A stretch of DNA of 64,000 nucleotides. It comes from Tenacibaculum sp. 190524A05c. GTDB lineage: Bacteria; Bacteroidota; Bacteroidia; Flavobacteriales; Flavobacteriaceae. The translations under genes and the position numbers were made by a program. Under the pieces are notes generated by a model. That model ran no database searches and had not been told where the DNA came from. It was given only the letters and a program-made list of their open reading frames with translations. The stretch covers positions 3,106,501-3,170,500 of the forward strand of contig NZ_OZ038523.1 of assembly GCF_964036595.1 (NCBI RefSeq), given 5' to 3'. Positions 8,123 to 17,991 of this stretch are shown here, in pieces; position 1 is the stretch's first letter, and the number at the start of each line of letters is the position of its first letter.

Positions 8123-10438
8123 TTATATTATTTTCAGTGCAACAAGGTTTTTATATCGTAAACTATTTACTTTTTTCTCTATGCCTTTAAACCTATCTTC
8201 TAATAAGGTTTTACTTTTAGTAACAATTTTTAAACGATCAACAGTATAGTTCAATTTGGTAATAGAATCTAAATAATTTTCATTTTCAAAATGCAATAAA
8301 GCTTCATAATATTCCAATTCAGATTCTGTATGGTTTATAGTTTCCAACGTTTCATAATCAATTTGTGGAAGCTCTAACTCAATACTCTTTTTTATAATAT
8401 TCAATTGATCCCTAGATTCTTTTAAACTCTGATGATTAGGAGTGTTAGTAACTTCAATAATTCTTAAGTTAGCATCTATGTAAGTGTTTAAAATTCCTAC
8501 TTTTTGTTTAAGAATTAACTTCCTTAAGTTCTTATTGGTAAATACAACTTCCTGATAACGTTCAAAAGCAACAGTAAGTAAATGTTTAGATTTCTGTAAA
8601 TATTTTACGGCTAAAGAAAACTCTTCTTTATCAATGTAATCATAAGCTTTAGCATGTTCAGTAAGTGCTAACCCATGAATAAATCTGTAAGAGTTTTTAT
8701 AAGCTGGATTTCTATTAATTACTTGAACACTTTTCTTGTACTGCTTTGTTCTTCTGTATAACCATAGTAGCATATAGTTGAAATCATCAATATGCTTATC
8801 GTTATTTTTTACAACGGTTATTTTATCTTCATTTTTTTCAAAGCTGATTTTTGCATTGTTTAAAATAACTACTTGACTTTCGATTAATCCAATTAATTGA
8901 TTTTCATCAGTGTGTTCAGATTTAGTTTCCATAACTAAATTCAGAAATGTAAGAATTAGAAAGTCAATGTTTTGTTGTGATAAGGTCATTTTCTTATACG
9001 ATAAATGACTCAAAATGCGATCAATCTCTTTTTTAAAGTTTTTAGAAGATGCACCAACAGGTTCTGAACTATTTGTTATTGAGTTTAAGAAATGATAAAA
9101 CTCATCGATATAAGGTTCATTTTCAATGCCACAGAAAATTAGATATGGCAAATGATGAAAAATATTTCTAATAATATCGTCTCCGGTATTGATGAAAATC
9201 GAAGATGGATTTATCGCATCATTTAACTTATGCGATAACTTTAATACTTGACTAAACTTAAGCTTTGAACTTAACTTGTCTGTCAATAATTTAGTTGGAA
9301 TGTTGTCATCAATCTTCTCAATAATTTTCTTGATGTTTAATAAATCTGCTTTTGAAACATCTTCTTTGTTTAAGAAGCTTTTAAACAAAACATCATAATG
9401 AGAATACGAATCGAAAACATAAGAGTTCGTAAGGTCTTTTTTAAATGACTCCAAAGAGTTGTTAATAGACTTTAAAAAGCTCGCATTTTTTTGCTCTTCT
9501 GAAATACTCTTTTCCACCAATTTAATGTCAATCAGTGTGTTGATGTTATCTACAGATTCTTTCTCATTCTCCGACTTTTCAATCAAATACTTTAATAAAA
9601 ACACTTGATTGATATTCCTGTTGAACGCACAGTTGGTATTCTTAGTTTCCTTTCTAAGAAGTTTTATGATTTCACCAGTTTTTTGTGGCGTAGAAGAAAG
9701 ATACTTTACACGAGTTTTCTCTTCGTGGATTTCGTTATTTATATTATAAATCCTGTCAATTACAGATATATCTCTATAGGTATTATCTAGGTAACAATAA
9801 CGTTCATAATCACTATCTAATGAAGCTAGTTTATACTTTTGAGAATCAGCAAAAGATTCTAATAAATTATTAGTTAATTCGGTTGGTTGGTTATTTCTAA
9901 AAGCATCTATAATTAGTTCTCCGTTTTTAACTTTGTCAGAAGTAAAGTCATGAATATTCAATGATTCGATAAAATCATTAAATCTATCGAATAAGTTTTT
10001 CCCTTTTTCAATGAAAATATATAGTACAATGATTAATTCAAATTCATTGTAAAAAATCTCCTTATTAATCTTTTTATCATTTGAAGAAATTGATTCTTCA
10101 ATAAATGATAAAAGTTTGTTTCTAATAGAAGAGAAGTTGGTGATTTTCATCTGAAAACTCTCAACAATGTTAGAAAGTTCTTCTCTATATTCATTGGCTA
10201 GAATTATATCATAATCTTTATAAATAGAAAATACATTTTCATAAAAGATTGTGGTTAATGCTAGTTTAGAATCTTTATCGAAGGAATTTTTGTTGATAAA
10301 CGGAAGCGTATAGTTTATGACATCAAAAGTATCTATAACATAAACACTATTGATCCCTTTGAAATGTTCAATGAGATCAGACTTTACAACTTGTAATTCG
10401 TCGATGGTGTAAAAATCTAAGAGTGTTTCTCTTTCCAT
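8123..10438 (-). CDS. Large helical protein with a possible PIN-like N-terminus, operon partner of SLATT
   Basis: I do not recognise the family of this 771-residue protein. The N-terminus holds a hydrophobic strand ending in acidic residues (VYVIDTFDVINYTLPF at about 33-48), followed by IILANEYREELSNI at about 80-93. That spacing is seen in PIN-like nuclease folds, but the later acidic residues cannot be placed with confidence. The rest is long charged helices with TPR-like character toward the end (HGLALTEHAKAYDYIDKEEFSLAVKYLQ). There is no signal peptide or membrane segment. It overlaps the upstream gene by 22 bases and is seven bases from the SLATT gene, so the products are expected to work together, perhaps with this protein as sensor or platform. 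Confidence 0.6.
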   Translation of the reverse strand: MERETLLDFYTIDELQVVKSDLIEHFKGINSVYVIDTFDVINYTLPFINKNSFDKDSKLALTTIFYENVFSIYKDYDIILANEYREELSNIVESFQMKITNFSSIRNKLLSFIEESISSNDKKINKEIFYNEFELIIVLYIFIEKGKNLFDRFNDFIESLNIHDFTSDKVKNGELIIDAFRNNQPTELTNNLLESFADSQKYKLASLDSDYERYCYLDNTYRDISVIDRIYNINNEIHEEKTRVKYLSSTPQKTGEIIKLLRKETKNTNCAFNRNINQVFLLKYLIEKSENEKESVDNINTLIDIKLVEKSISEEQKNASFLKSINNSLESFKKDLTNSYVFDSYSHYDVLFKSFLNKEDVSKADLLNIKKIIEKIDDNIPTKLLTDKLSSKLKFSQVLKLSHKLNDAINPSSIFINTGDDIIRNIFHHLPYLIFCGIENEPYIDEFYHFLNSITNSSEPVGASSKNFKKEIDRILSHLSYKKMTLSQQNIDFLILTFLNLVMETKSEHTDENQLIGLIESQVVILNNAKISFEKNEDKITVVKNNDKHIDDFNYMLLWLYRRTKQYKKSVQVINRNPAYKNSYRFIHGLALTEHAKAYDYIDKEEFSLAVKYLQKSKHLLTVAFERYQEVVFTNKNLRKLILKQKVGILNTYIDANLRIIEVTNTPNHQSLKESRDQLNIIKKSIELELPQIDYETLETINHTESELEYYEALLHFENENYLDSITKLNYTVDRLKIVTKSKTLLEDRFKGIEKKVNSLRYKNLVALKII

Positions 10439-11232
10439 TTATTTTTATTTTTAACAAAATCTACAATGCTTTTAATATCCACATCATCTAGGTTTTCAGG
10501 ATCCTCAAGACTATCTTCATCTTCAATATCGGCAAGATTATTTTCAATATTATAACTTACGATAGTGTTGTGTCTTTCGATTAAATTTTTTGTTAAGTCT
10601 TTATTGTAATCAGTTTTTATAAGAATATCGAATACTTCAGAAAGCGGAAATCTAAATCGATCTAAGTATAAATTGTTATGCTCATTTGGCTCAGAAAGAA
10701 TAATTTGATTCCAATCTAAACTTTCGTTATCATCAATCTTTTTTGAATATCGACTGATAGTAGTATTTAATAACTTTTTAGTTTCTTGAGAGAGGTCTTG
10801 TATAGAAACATACTTTTTTTCATCATCAAAATTTATATTGATGTTTTTCTGTTTGAAATAACGATCTCTATCTATTTCTAATTTTTTTGTTTTACCATTT
10901 AAATTGAGAATACGAGATATTTTTAGCTTTACCAATCGATCATCAACCTCATCCATTTTTAAGAGTAAATAGTCAAATATTTCTTGTTGCGTACCACAAA
11001 TAACATTCTCATTTGTATCAAAAAAGCCATAAATACAACTTGTAAACTCTTGGTCATATTCATTCCCATCTTCAATTATTAAAATCTCTTCTTCAGAAAT
11101 TTCTTCTAACTCAAAATAGAATTGAAATTCATTTTTAGTTTTTTGAACATAAAATTTCCCGCCTGATTCAAATATTACAGGAGCAAAGCGGTTTACTTTT
11201 TTGAATTCCCTTCTTATTCCGTAAACTTTCAT
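10417..11232 (-). CDS. Unknown soluble protein, second gene of the SLATT operon
   Basis: The 271 residues are acidic and soluble, with a beta-rich first 75 residues (FAPVIFESGGKFYVQ, FQFYFELEEISEEEILIIEDG), a helical middle, and a strongly acidic stretch DIEDEDSLEDPENLDDVDI before a basic end. No known domain is recognised. The start codon overlaps the end of the upstream gene by four bases, and its own end overlaps the 771-residue gene by 22 bases, so translation is coupled. Function unknown. Confidence 0.6.
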   Translation of the reverse strand: MKVYGIRREFKKVNRFAPVIFESGGKFYVQKTKNEFQFYFELEEISEEEILIIEDGNEYDQEFTSCIYGFFDTNENVICGTQQEIFDYLLLKMDEVDDRLVKLKISRILNLNGKTKKLEIDRDRYFKQKNININFDDEKKYVSIQDLSQETKKLLNTTISRYSKKIDDNESLDWNQIILSEPNEHNNLYLDRFRFPLSEVFDILIKTDYNKDLTKNLIERHNTIVSYNIENNLADIEDEDSLEDPENLDDVDIKSIVDFVKNKNKWKEKHS

Positions 11233-12032
11233 CTTCTATTCTTGTAATTAATTACTTTATCTCGCATAAAATGATAAGCAGTATGAATATGAGTAAACTG
11301 GTCGTGTTTATAAGTAACAATTTCAGTTCCTGGAAAATACTCACTCCATCCTAATATCGTCTCTTCATCCCTTGCCTTACTTTCTGGTAAGAAGATTACA
11401 TTTGGTTTAGATGTAATTTGATCTTCTACTTGAACTTCAAAAGTAAATGCTTGAGGTCCGTATTCTGTGTAACTTTCGTTTTTATTTTGATGAATATCGT
11501 TTATCGTTGTTAAGCACAAACAAAACTGTTTTTTCTCAACATCATAATAGGGGGTAAATTCACTTCGTAGATAGTTTTCATTGTTTCTATATAATGCTTT
11601 AACGCCAGCAATTATATCTTCTTTTTCCGGATTTTCTACAATGAAATTTTGCAACATTTTAACTGGTTCCGGAGCATTGGGGTTCTCAAAGTTAAATCTA
11701 CCATTAAGATACGCACCAGAATCGAAACAACATAATCTTTTAAGATTTTCTTTTTCATGTAAATCCTCATACAGTAATGTAACAGGAGGATCTTTGTCAT
11801 ATTTATCTACTTGGTCACTTGGTGGAAAGTATGATGATTTACCATAAAATAGAAAGATTAATTTCTCATCATTATGATAATCACATCCAGATTGAGCAAT
11901 AAGATTATTGTCGTCTGTAATTATGTATTTAAATAATATGTGATATTTGGTAGTGTGGCAAAACGGTAGTAACTCTCCTTCAATTTCATTGTTGTCTTTA
12001 TAATCATCAATGATATCTTTAAATGTTCTCAT
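11229..12032 (-). CDS. Unknown protein, first gene of the SLATT operon
   Basis: The 267-residue protein begins with FCHTTKYHILFKYII at about 24-38 and continues with EKLIFLFYGKSSYFPP at about 56-71. An early His-Thr near a strand, followed by a short strand ending in Tyr and an aromatic loop, recalls ADP-ribosyltransferase-like folds of the DarT/RES kind, but I cannot identify a full catalytic triad, so this is only a hint. There is no membrane segment. It is the promoter-proximal gene, 32-40 bases after the hairpin that ends panB. Confidence 0.55.
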   Translation of the reverse strand: MRTFKDIIDDYKDNNEIEGELLPFCHTTKYHILFKYIITDDNNLIAQSGCDYHNDEKLIFLFYGKSSYFPPSDQVDKYDKDPPVTLLYEDLHEKENLKRLCCFDSGAYLNGRFNFENPNAPEPVKMLQNFIVENPEKEDIIAGVKALYRNNENYLRSEFTPYYDVEKKQFCLCLTTINDIHQNKNESYTEYGPQAFTFEVQVEDQITSKPNVIFLPESKARDEETILGWSEYFPGTEIVTYKHDQFTHIHTAYHFMRDKVINYKNRR

Positions 12033-12074
12033 TCTCTTTATTTAGCAAATAATTTTAGGGGACCATAAGTTATA

Positions 12075-12116
12075 AAAAAGCATTAAATATCCTACAGAGA
12101 ACATAGGATATTTAAT
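12075..12116 (-). terminator. Terminator of panB
   Basis: A 13-bp stem (ATTAAATATCCTA with TAGGATATTTAAT) is followed on the minus strand by GCTTTTTTAT. It separates panB from the four-gene operon, showing that the operon needs its own promoter in the 40 bases before 12032. Confidence 0.85.
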
Positions 12117-12129
12117 ACAATTTTAAGTT

Positions 12130-12948
12130 TTAATATTGTTCTTTCTCATTAGGAAAGTCAACGTTTTTTACATCAGTAATATATTGTTTAAAAGCATTTG
12201 TCATTTCAGTGTGTAAGTCTAAATATCTACGTAAGAAACGTGGATTAAATTCATGAGTCATACCTAACATATCATGCATAACTAATACTTGCCCGTCAAC
12301 ACCACTTCCAGCTCCAATTCCAATAACAGGAATGGAAATACTCTCAGCAACTTCTTGAGCCAACTTCGCAGGAACTTTTTCTAGTACTAAAGCAAAACAC
12401 CCAAGTTGTTCTAACAACTTAGCATCTTCTATTAATTTTCTAGCTTCTTCCTCTTCTTTTGCTCTTACAGTATACGTTCCGAATTTATATATAGATTGTG
12501 GAGTTAATCCTAAATGTCCCATAACAGGAATTCCGGCAGTTAAAATTCTTGAAATCGATTGCTCAATTTCTGCTCCACCTTCAAGTTTTACAGCATGTCC
12601 ACCAGATTCCTTCATAATTCTAATGGCAGAATCTAATGCTTGTTTCGAATTTCCTTGATACGTACCAAAAGGTAAATCAACCACAACTAAACAACGATCA
12701 ATAGCTCTTACCACTGAGCTTGCATGATAAATCATTTGATCTAAAGTAATTGGTAAAGTAGTTTCGTGTCCTGCCATTACATTTGAAGCAGAATCACCTA
12801 CTAAAATTACATCAATACCAGCATCATCAACAATTTTAGCCATGGTGTAATCGTAAGCAGTTAACATTGAAATTTTTTCATTGTTACTTTTCATCTCTAC
12901 TAACGATTTTACGGTAACTTTTTTATATTCTTTTTTTGCTACAGACAT
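12130..12948 (-). CDS. panB: 3-methyl-2-oxobutanoate hydroxymethyltransferase
   Basis: This is ketopantoate hydroxymethyltransferase, the first committed enzyme of pantothenate and coenzyme A synthesis. It adds a hydroxymethyl group from methylene-tetrahydrofolate to 2-oxoisovalerate. Diagnostic stretches are [39 protein letters not shown] with the metal-binding aspartate, [11 protein letters not shown] and [15 protein letters not shown]. The frame opens at 12981, but the ATG at 12948 ([16 protein letters not shown]) gives the normal family start and length of about 272 residues. It is a single-gene unit. Confidence 0.95.
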   Translation of the reverse strand: MSVAKKEYKKVTVKSLVEMKSNNEKISMLTAYDYTMAKIVDDAGIDVILVGDSASNVMAGHETTLPITLDQMIYHASSVVRAIDRCLVVVDLPFGTYQGNSKQALDSAIRIMKESGGHAVKLEGGAEIEQSISRILTAGIPVMGHLGLTPQSIYKFGTYTVRAKEEEEARKLIEDAKLLEQLGCFALVLEKVPAKLAQEVAESISIPVIGIGAGSGVDGQVLVMHDMLGMTHEFNPRFLRRYLDLHTEMTNAFKQYITDVKNVDFPNEKEQY

Positions 12949-13061
12949 TTGGTGTATTTTAATTTGGGTAAAAATAGACAAAATACAGTAAACGAGTTAA
13001 TATTCTGTTAATTTGAAGCTAATGAGACACTTTTTTATAGATTTACTCAAAATCTAGAATT

Positions 13062-13541
13062 ATGAGAACATTTTTGATACTTTTTATGTTTGCACTTTCC
13101 TACTTAAATATGCATTCACAAAGTACGTCTGAAGAGAATGCAGTTAAAACTGTTATCGATACTTTTTTCGAAGGATTACACAAAGGAGATTCAACAATTG
13201 TAAGTTCAACATTAAAGTCAGACATTAAAATTCAAACTACATTTACCAATAAAGAAGGAGTGAAAATTCTTAGAGATCAATCAAGAGCCGATTTGTTAAA
13301 AGGAATTGCTGGCAAGAAAAAAGAGGATGTATATTTTGAAAAATTGTTGTCTTATGATATTAAAATTGATGGAAATTTAGCCTCTGTATGGACGCCTTAT
13401 GAGTTTTACTATAATGAGCGATTTAGCCACTGTGGAGCGAATTCTTTTCAGTTGTTTAATGATAATGGAAAATGGAAAATTATTTTTTTGGTTGATATGA
13501 GAAAGAGAGATTCTTGTAAAGTAGGTGAAGTAAAAAAATAA
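13062..13541 (+). CDS. Secreted NTF2-like (lumazine-binding type) protein
   Basis: The 159 residues open with a signal peptide (MRTFLILFMFALSYLNMHSQ, with a flavobacterial S-Q cleavage region) and then an NTF2-like fold: EENAVKTVIDTFFEGLHKGDSTIVSSTL at the start, SVWTPYEFYYNERFSHCGANSFQLF and a final GKWKIIFLVDMRKRD. Proteins of this type (often annotated nuclear transport factor 2 or putative lumazine-binding) are periplasmic and of unknown substrate. It lies 14 bases before the ECF sigma factor. Confidence 0.8.
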   Translation: MRTFLILFMFALSYLNMHSQSTSEENAVKTVIDTFFEGLHKGDSTIVSSTLKSDIKIQTTFTNKEGVKILRDQSRADLLKGIAGKKKEDVYFEKLLSYDIKIDGNLASVWTPYEFYYNERFSHCGANSFQLFNDNGKWKIIFLVDMRKRDSCKVGEVKK

Positions 13542-13555
13542 TGTATCTTTAAAGC

Positions 13556-14128
13556 GTGAGTGAAACTAGTAAAAAACAACTATTAAACCCTAATACATGG
13601 GTTGATAGCTATTCTGACTATCTGTTTAATTACGCAATAGTCAGGGTAAATAGTTCTGATATAGCGAAGGATTTGGTTCAAGAAACATTTTTTGCAGGGT
13701 TAAGATCTGCGAAGAATTTCGAAGGAAAATCTACAGAAAGAACTTGGCTAATATCAATATTGAAACGAAAAATTATCGATTACTATCGAAAGATTAACTC
13801 TAAAAAAGGACAAGCAGAGGTTCGTATGAGTTTTTATGAAGATGGAGAAAATGAAGGTAATTGGATCGAAGAACGTGTTCCTCAGTCTTGGAGTAGTGAG
13901 ACTGAAAAAGGAATAGAGAACGAAGAATTGAAAGTACAAATCGAAGATTGTATAGATAAACTTCCCGAAAAATACGCTATGGTTTTTCGCATGAAAACAA
14001 TACAGGAATTTGAAACTGAAGAAATTTGTAAGGAGTTAGATATAACTCCGTCAAACCTTTGGGTGATAATCCACAGAGCAAGAACGCAGCTAAGAAGTTG
14101 CATGGAAAAAAATTGGTTCAATAAATAA
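13556..14128 (+). CDS. ECF-family RNA polymerase sigma factor
   Basis: The 190-residue protein carries sigma-70 region 2 (YLFNYAIVRVNSSDIAKDLVQETFFAGLRSAKNF, about 22-56) and region 4 (LPEKYAMVFRMKTIQEFETEEICKEL then SNLWVIIHRARTQLRSCM, about 133-184). It has a GTG start at 13556. The next gene starts three bases after the stop and encodes a cysteine/histidine-rich protein that should be its anti-sigma factor. Confidence 0.9.
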   Translation: MSETSKKQLLNPNTWVDSYSDYLFNYAIVRVNSSDIAKDLVQETFFAGLRSAKNFEGKSTERTWLISILKRKIIDYYRKINSKKGQAEVRMSFYEDGENEGNWIEERVPQSWSSETEKGIENEELKVQIEDCIDKLPEKYAMVFRMKTIQEFETEEICKELDITPSNLWVIIHRARTQLRSCMEKNWFNK

Positions 14129-14131
14129 CAA

Positions 14132-14395
14132 ATGTTTAAATTTTTAAAAATTACCTGTCAAGAAGCAAATGAGATTTGTAACAAATCTCAATACAATGAA
14201 GCGACTCTGTTAGAGAAGGTAAAGCTAAGTTTACACATAGCTTCTTGTAAGTTTTGTAAAGAGTATTCTAAACAGAATAGAAAGCTTACAAATATTTTTA
14301 AAGCAAGAGCTATTGATTGTAAGAGTCACGTTCACTGTATGGACGATGAAGACAAAGAATTATTAAAAGAAAAATTAAAAGAAATGTCATCATAG
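14132..14395 (+). CDS. Small zinc-finger-like anti-sigma factor
   Basis: The 87 residues include LSLHIASCKFCKEYSKQNRKL, giving the H-x3-C-x2-C arrangement of ZAS-type anti-sigma domains, with a further C-E-A pattern near the start (TCQEANEICNKSQ). There is no membrane helix, so it is a soluble anti-sigma factor. It is translationally adjacent to the ECF sigma gene. The signal it responds to is unknown; zinc release on oxidation is common in the family. Confidence 0.8.
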   Translation: MFKFLKITCQEANEICNKSQYNEATLLEKVKLSLHIASCKFCKEYSKQNRKLTNIFKARAIDCKSHVHCMDDEDKELLKEKLKEMSS

Positions 14396-14445
14396 AATTT
14401 CTTTTGACGAATTAAAAGATCGTTTTTTGATTTTTTGTTAGATTG

Positions 14446-14484
14446 AAACGGAGTTTACTTAAATTTAGGTAAATTCCGTTTTTT
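14446..14484 (+). terminator. Terminator of the ECF sigma/anti-sigma unit
   Basis: A 13-bp stem (AAACGGAGTTTAC with GTAAATTCCGTTT, one G-U pair) is followed by a T run. It lies just before the O-methyltransferase gene. Confidence 0.8.
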
Positions 14485-14496
14485 AAATTTTAATAC

Positions 14497-15138
14497 ATGC
14501 ACTTTTTACCAGAAGAACTTGATAATTACGTAGTAAAACATTCACAGCAAGAACCTACTTTATTAAAAGAATTAAGTAGAGAAACTTGGCAAAAAGTACT
14601 TAATCCTAGAATGTTAAGTGGAGCTTTTCAGGGTAGAGTTTTGAGTATGATATCTAAACTAATTGCTCCTAAAACCATTTTAGAAATAGGAACCTATACG
14701 GGCTATTCAGCTTTGTGTTTAGCAGAAGGTCTTCAACAAAATGGAAAATTATATACCATTGATAAAAATGAAGAATTAGAAGAATTACAAAGTAAGTATT
14801 TCGAAAAATCTACTTTTTCTAATCAAATTCAACAATATATCGGTAACGCAATAGATATTATTCCAACGATAGAAGATAAGTTCGATTTGGTTTTTATAGA
14901 TGCAGATAAATCTAATTACTTGAATTACTTTAACCTTATTATTGATAAGATGAATACTGGAGGAGTAATTTTATCTGATAATGTGTTATGGAGCGGTAAA
15001 GTAGTGGAAAAACTAGATGAAAAAGATATCGATACTAAAGTATTACTAGAATATAATCAATTACTTAATGAAGATGAAAGGTTAGAAACAGTTCTGTTGC
15101 CAATTCGAGATGGACTTACAATTAGTAGGGTGAAATAA
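14497..15138 (+). CDS. Class I SAM-dependent O-methyltransferase
   Basis: The 213 residues match the caffeoyl-CoA/catechol O-methyltransferase-like family. The SAM-binding motif LEIGTYTGYSALCLAEGL is at about 67-84, the acidic FVFIDADKSNY-type metal motif (VFIDADKSNYLNYF) at about 130-143, and DNVLWSGKVV at about 165-174. The substrate cannot be told from sequence. It is transcribed toward the convergent tatA. Confidence 0.9.
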   Translation: MHFLPEELDNYVVKHSQQEPTLLKELSRETWQKVLNPRMLSGAFQGRVLSMISKLIAPKTILEIGTYTGYSALCLAEGLQQNGKLYTIDKNEELEELQSKYFEKSTFSNQIQQYIGNAIDIIPTIEDKFDLVFIDADKSNYLNYFNLIIDKMNTGGVILSDNVLWSGKVVEKLDEKDIDTKVLLEYNQLLNEDERLETVLLPIRDGLTISRVK

Positions 15139-15156
15139 ACCTAATATTTAAGTTTA

Positions 15157-15438
15157 TTACATATTTCTTTTTATTGGACCTGTTAAATCATCAATATTGT
15201 CTTTAACCTGCTCAACCTCTTTGTTAATATCAGCAACAATATCTGTATCTATTCCCTGATTTTTGGCGCTATCATTAATTTCTCTTTTTATTTCATTGGT
15301 TGCATCTTTAACTTGACGCATACCTTTTCCTAATCCTCGAGCAATTTCAGGGATTTTACTTGGTCCGAATACTACCAAAACAATAATGAAAATGATGAAA
15401 ATTTCCGGACCTCCTATGAATAAAAAAACTAATTCCAT
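15157..15438 (-). CDS. tatA: Sec-independent protein translocase TatA/E
   Basis: The 93-residue protein has one N-terminal membrane helix (IFIIFIIVLVVFGP at about 13-26) followed by the hinge and amphipathic helix KIPEIARGLGKGMRQVKDATNEI, the hallmark of TatA/TatE. It forms the pore part of the twin-arginine translocase with TatC, which is not in this window. Confidence 0.9.
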   Translation of the reverse strand: MELVFLFIGGPEIFIIFIIVLVVFGPSKIPEIARGLGKGMRQVKDATNEIKREINDSAKNQGIDTDIVADINKEVEQVKDNIDDLTGPIKRNM

Positions 15439-15503
15439 GGTTACAAAGATACATAATTTAGGGCACCTTGGTTTTTCTATCTCACAATAAAAAACAATTA
15501 AAT

Positions 15504-17795
15504 TTAGTTAAAGGTAATTGTCTTCGTACTAATAATAGCATCATTAGTTACAAATGGCATTGGCATCATTTCATCACTTCTTGGTTGTAAGTTAAACTTA
15601 GCATGTGTTAGTAAATCATTTGATATTTCGTTCAAGGTTAAGTTTAACTTTTGATCCTTATTAAAACGTAATTTTAATTGAAGCATTTTATCTTGATATG
15701 CCATGGTGTAGGTAAATAATCGTTGCTCTTTAACGGACTTTAAAGAATCATAAACGACAGCTGTATTTACACTTAAAAAGGATACATCGATATTTTCATT
15801 ATTAAAAACTTCATACTTGCTAATTTTTCTTTGTGGAATAATAGTTAACCACAATTCACGACTATTTCCAATAATTGTATCCAAATCAGTTTGAATTAGA
15901 GATGATTTAATATCTCTAAATTCAGTTTTCTTCATGAAATTGAATCGAGTATTGTATTTACTAGCAGTTTCCGCATTTTCTATACTTCCCTCAGCGAAGT
16001 TGTCATCAAATATTTGTTTTGTGTAATTGTCTAATGTTTTATTATATGTTCCCCAAGACGCTGTTTTTGTATCAACATTTTGAGTATAAACCAAACTATT
16101 TGGTTTTTTCTTGTCCATATTAAAACCACTTTGAATAGTAGCTAGTAAAAAGAAAACTATTGTTCCAAAACCAGCTAACTTTATCCATTGATTTTTCTTT
16201 TTGTATTGATGAAAAACAGGAATAAGTAATCCCATTACCAATGCGATGAATAACCCAGAGATTAATAAATTTTTTAACCCTAATCCTACAGGAAACATTT
16301 TTATTAATGGTGCAAATATGTATAGTGTTGGAATAGCAAGTAGCGTTATAATTACATTTTTTGGATTTTTATTTCTTAAAATTAAAAGTCCTAATGAAAT
16401 TAACCCAATAAATAGCGGTAATAAGAAAAATGCCGCTCCTTTTAAATAGACAAAAATTAAGCTGTTAATCACGATCCAAATGAACAAAGGAAAAACTAAT
16501 AAATCGGTTGATTTGATTTTAATAAATTGATTGTATAATTTGAAAACTATCCAAATATTTAGCAAACAGAAAGCGGTGATATAATAATACCCATTGTAAG
16601 TAAATCCATGCAACATATCTTGGTAAGCTGGATGAATTACCACAATCAATTTCCATAAAAATAAACTAATAACAGAACAAATTACTAAAGAAAGTATAAA
16701 TGGAATTCCTCCTTTAAATACTCCCGTAAAGGTTAACTTCTTTTTTTGAATTCCAGCAGCTACAATTCCAAATAGTAAAATAATTGAAAGTATGAGTAAC
16801 GGTAGTATCCATGAGAACGGAAAAGTTAGTAATCCTACAAACGGAAAATTAACGAAAACATCATCCGAATCACTATCTAATTTAGATAAGTCAATTTCAG
16901 AAAAGTGATTTAAATTACTTACGAAATAATCTTTTTGATGTGCAAGAGATGATCGATCTAATCTTCTGTATGAATCTTGAACTGTATGGTAATCAAAATG
17001 ATCTCCTATAAAAGCAAAGTTGAAACCATTAATGTTTGCTCCTTCTCTAAATACAGTTAAATCCGTGTCGTTTGGAAGCATTTTATAAATACTATACATC
17101 AAAGAATTTGCCGCAGGATAATTCGGGTTGGCATTTAAAAATTCCTTTAACAGTAAACTATTTTTACCATTAGTTTCCATGAGCATATAACTTGGTCCAC
17201 CACTACCACGAGCTTCAAAATTTAATACTAATCCTACATTTTTAGCATAAGGATGGAAATGAACAAAAGCTTCCGCACCTAGTAACCCTAACTCTTCGGC
17301 ATCTGAAAAAAGAATAATTATATCATTTTTAGGAGTTTTGTTATTTGCTAAGAATGAACGAATTCCTTCTAGAATAGTTACAATTCCAGATCCAGCATCA
17401 GCTGCTCCTAAAGATGAATGTGGACTACTATCATAATGACTAGCTACTAATAAAGATTTTCCATTTCCGCTACCTTTAATCTTCGCAACAATATTTTCTA
17501 TTGTAGATCCAGCTCGCCATTTTTTATTAAAAACTGTTTTAGTTTGTATTTCTGGATGTAAACCAAGTTTTTGTAATTCTTCAAACAAGTAGTTTTTTAC
17601 ATCGTTATGTGCACTTGTTCCAACATGGTGCGGATTAACCGACATGTTTTTAACATGGTTGAGTGCATTGGTAATAGAAAATTCTTTTTTGGTAGTGTTT
17701 GAGTTACTTGTATAACTGGGTTTCATATCATGAAATCCCCAATACATAGCAAGTAAAATAATAACTAATGTAAGCGTTTTGTTAGTGGTCTTCAT
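15504..17795 (-). CDS. M28-family zinc aminopeptidase with a multi-pass membrane tail
   Basis: The 763-residue protein starts with a signal anchor (TLTLVIILLAMYWGFH) and an M28 peptidase domain at about 35-310. The zinc ligands sit in LLVASHYDSSPHSSLGAADAGSG (His and bridging Asp) and FSDAEELGLLGAEAF (catalytic Glu pair). About nine membrane helices follow from about 325 to 565, with a soluble C-terminal domain to the end. This layout matches large membrane-bound M28 peptidases of Bacteroidetes, likely acting on peptides at the cell envelope. Confidence 0.9.
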   Translation of the reverse strand: MKTTNKTLTLVIILLAMYWGFHDMKPSYTSNSNTTKKEFSITNALNHVKNMSVNPHHVGTSAHNDVKNYLFEELQKLGLHPEIQTKTVFNKKWRAGSTIENIVAKIKGSGNGKSLLVASHYDSSPHSSLGAADAGSGIVTILEGIRSFLANNKTPKNDIIILFSDAEELGLLGAEAFVHFHPYAKNVGLVLNFEARGSGGPSYMLMETNGKNSLLLKEFLNANPNYPAANSLMYSIYKMLPNDTDLTVFREGANINGFNFAFIGDHFDYHTVQDSYRRLDRSSLAHQKDYFVSNLNHFSEIDLSKLDSDSDDVFVNFPFVGLLTFPFSWILPLLILSIILLFGIVAAGIQKKKLTFTGVFKGGIPFILSLVICSVISLFLWKLIVVIHPAYQDMLHGFTYNGYYYITAFCLLNIWIVFKLYNQFIKIKSTDLLVFPLFIWIVINSLIFVYLKGAAFFLLPLFIGLISLGLLILRNKNPKNVIITLLAIPTLYIFAPLIKMFPVGLGLKNLLISGLFIALVMGLLIPVFHQYKKKNQWIKLAGFGTIVFFLLATIQSGFNMDKKKPNSLVYTQNVDTKTASWGTYNKTLDNYTKQIFDDNFAEGSIENAETASKYNTRFNFMKKTEFRDIKSSLIQTDLDTIIGNSRELWLTIIPQRKISKYEVFNNENIDVSFLSVNTAVVYDSLKSVKEQRLFTYTMAYQDKMLQLKLRFNKDQKLNLTLNEISNDLLTHAKFNLQPRSDEMMPMPFVTNDAIISTKTITFN

Positions 17796-17991
17796 TAAGT
17801 TTTATTTTTTATTGTAGTAAGACTAAGCTGCAATTTTTGGTAGAAAAAACGCTATATCTTAAGTTTAAAATAATTATGATTCGGTGTACTCTTATATATA
17901 GTTCTAAAAATATAAAAATTAAATAAGAACTTCATTTTATTTTGTAAATAACTATAAATCAGTATATTTAAATAAGCTAAACTTACGTACT

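Noticed and set aside
7651..12032. A CBASS or SMODS-SLATT system
   Set aside because: None of the three partner proteins shows the nucleotidyltransferase signature of SMODS/CD-NTases or a SLOG domain.
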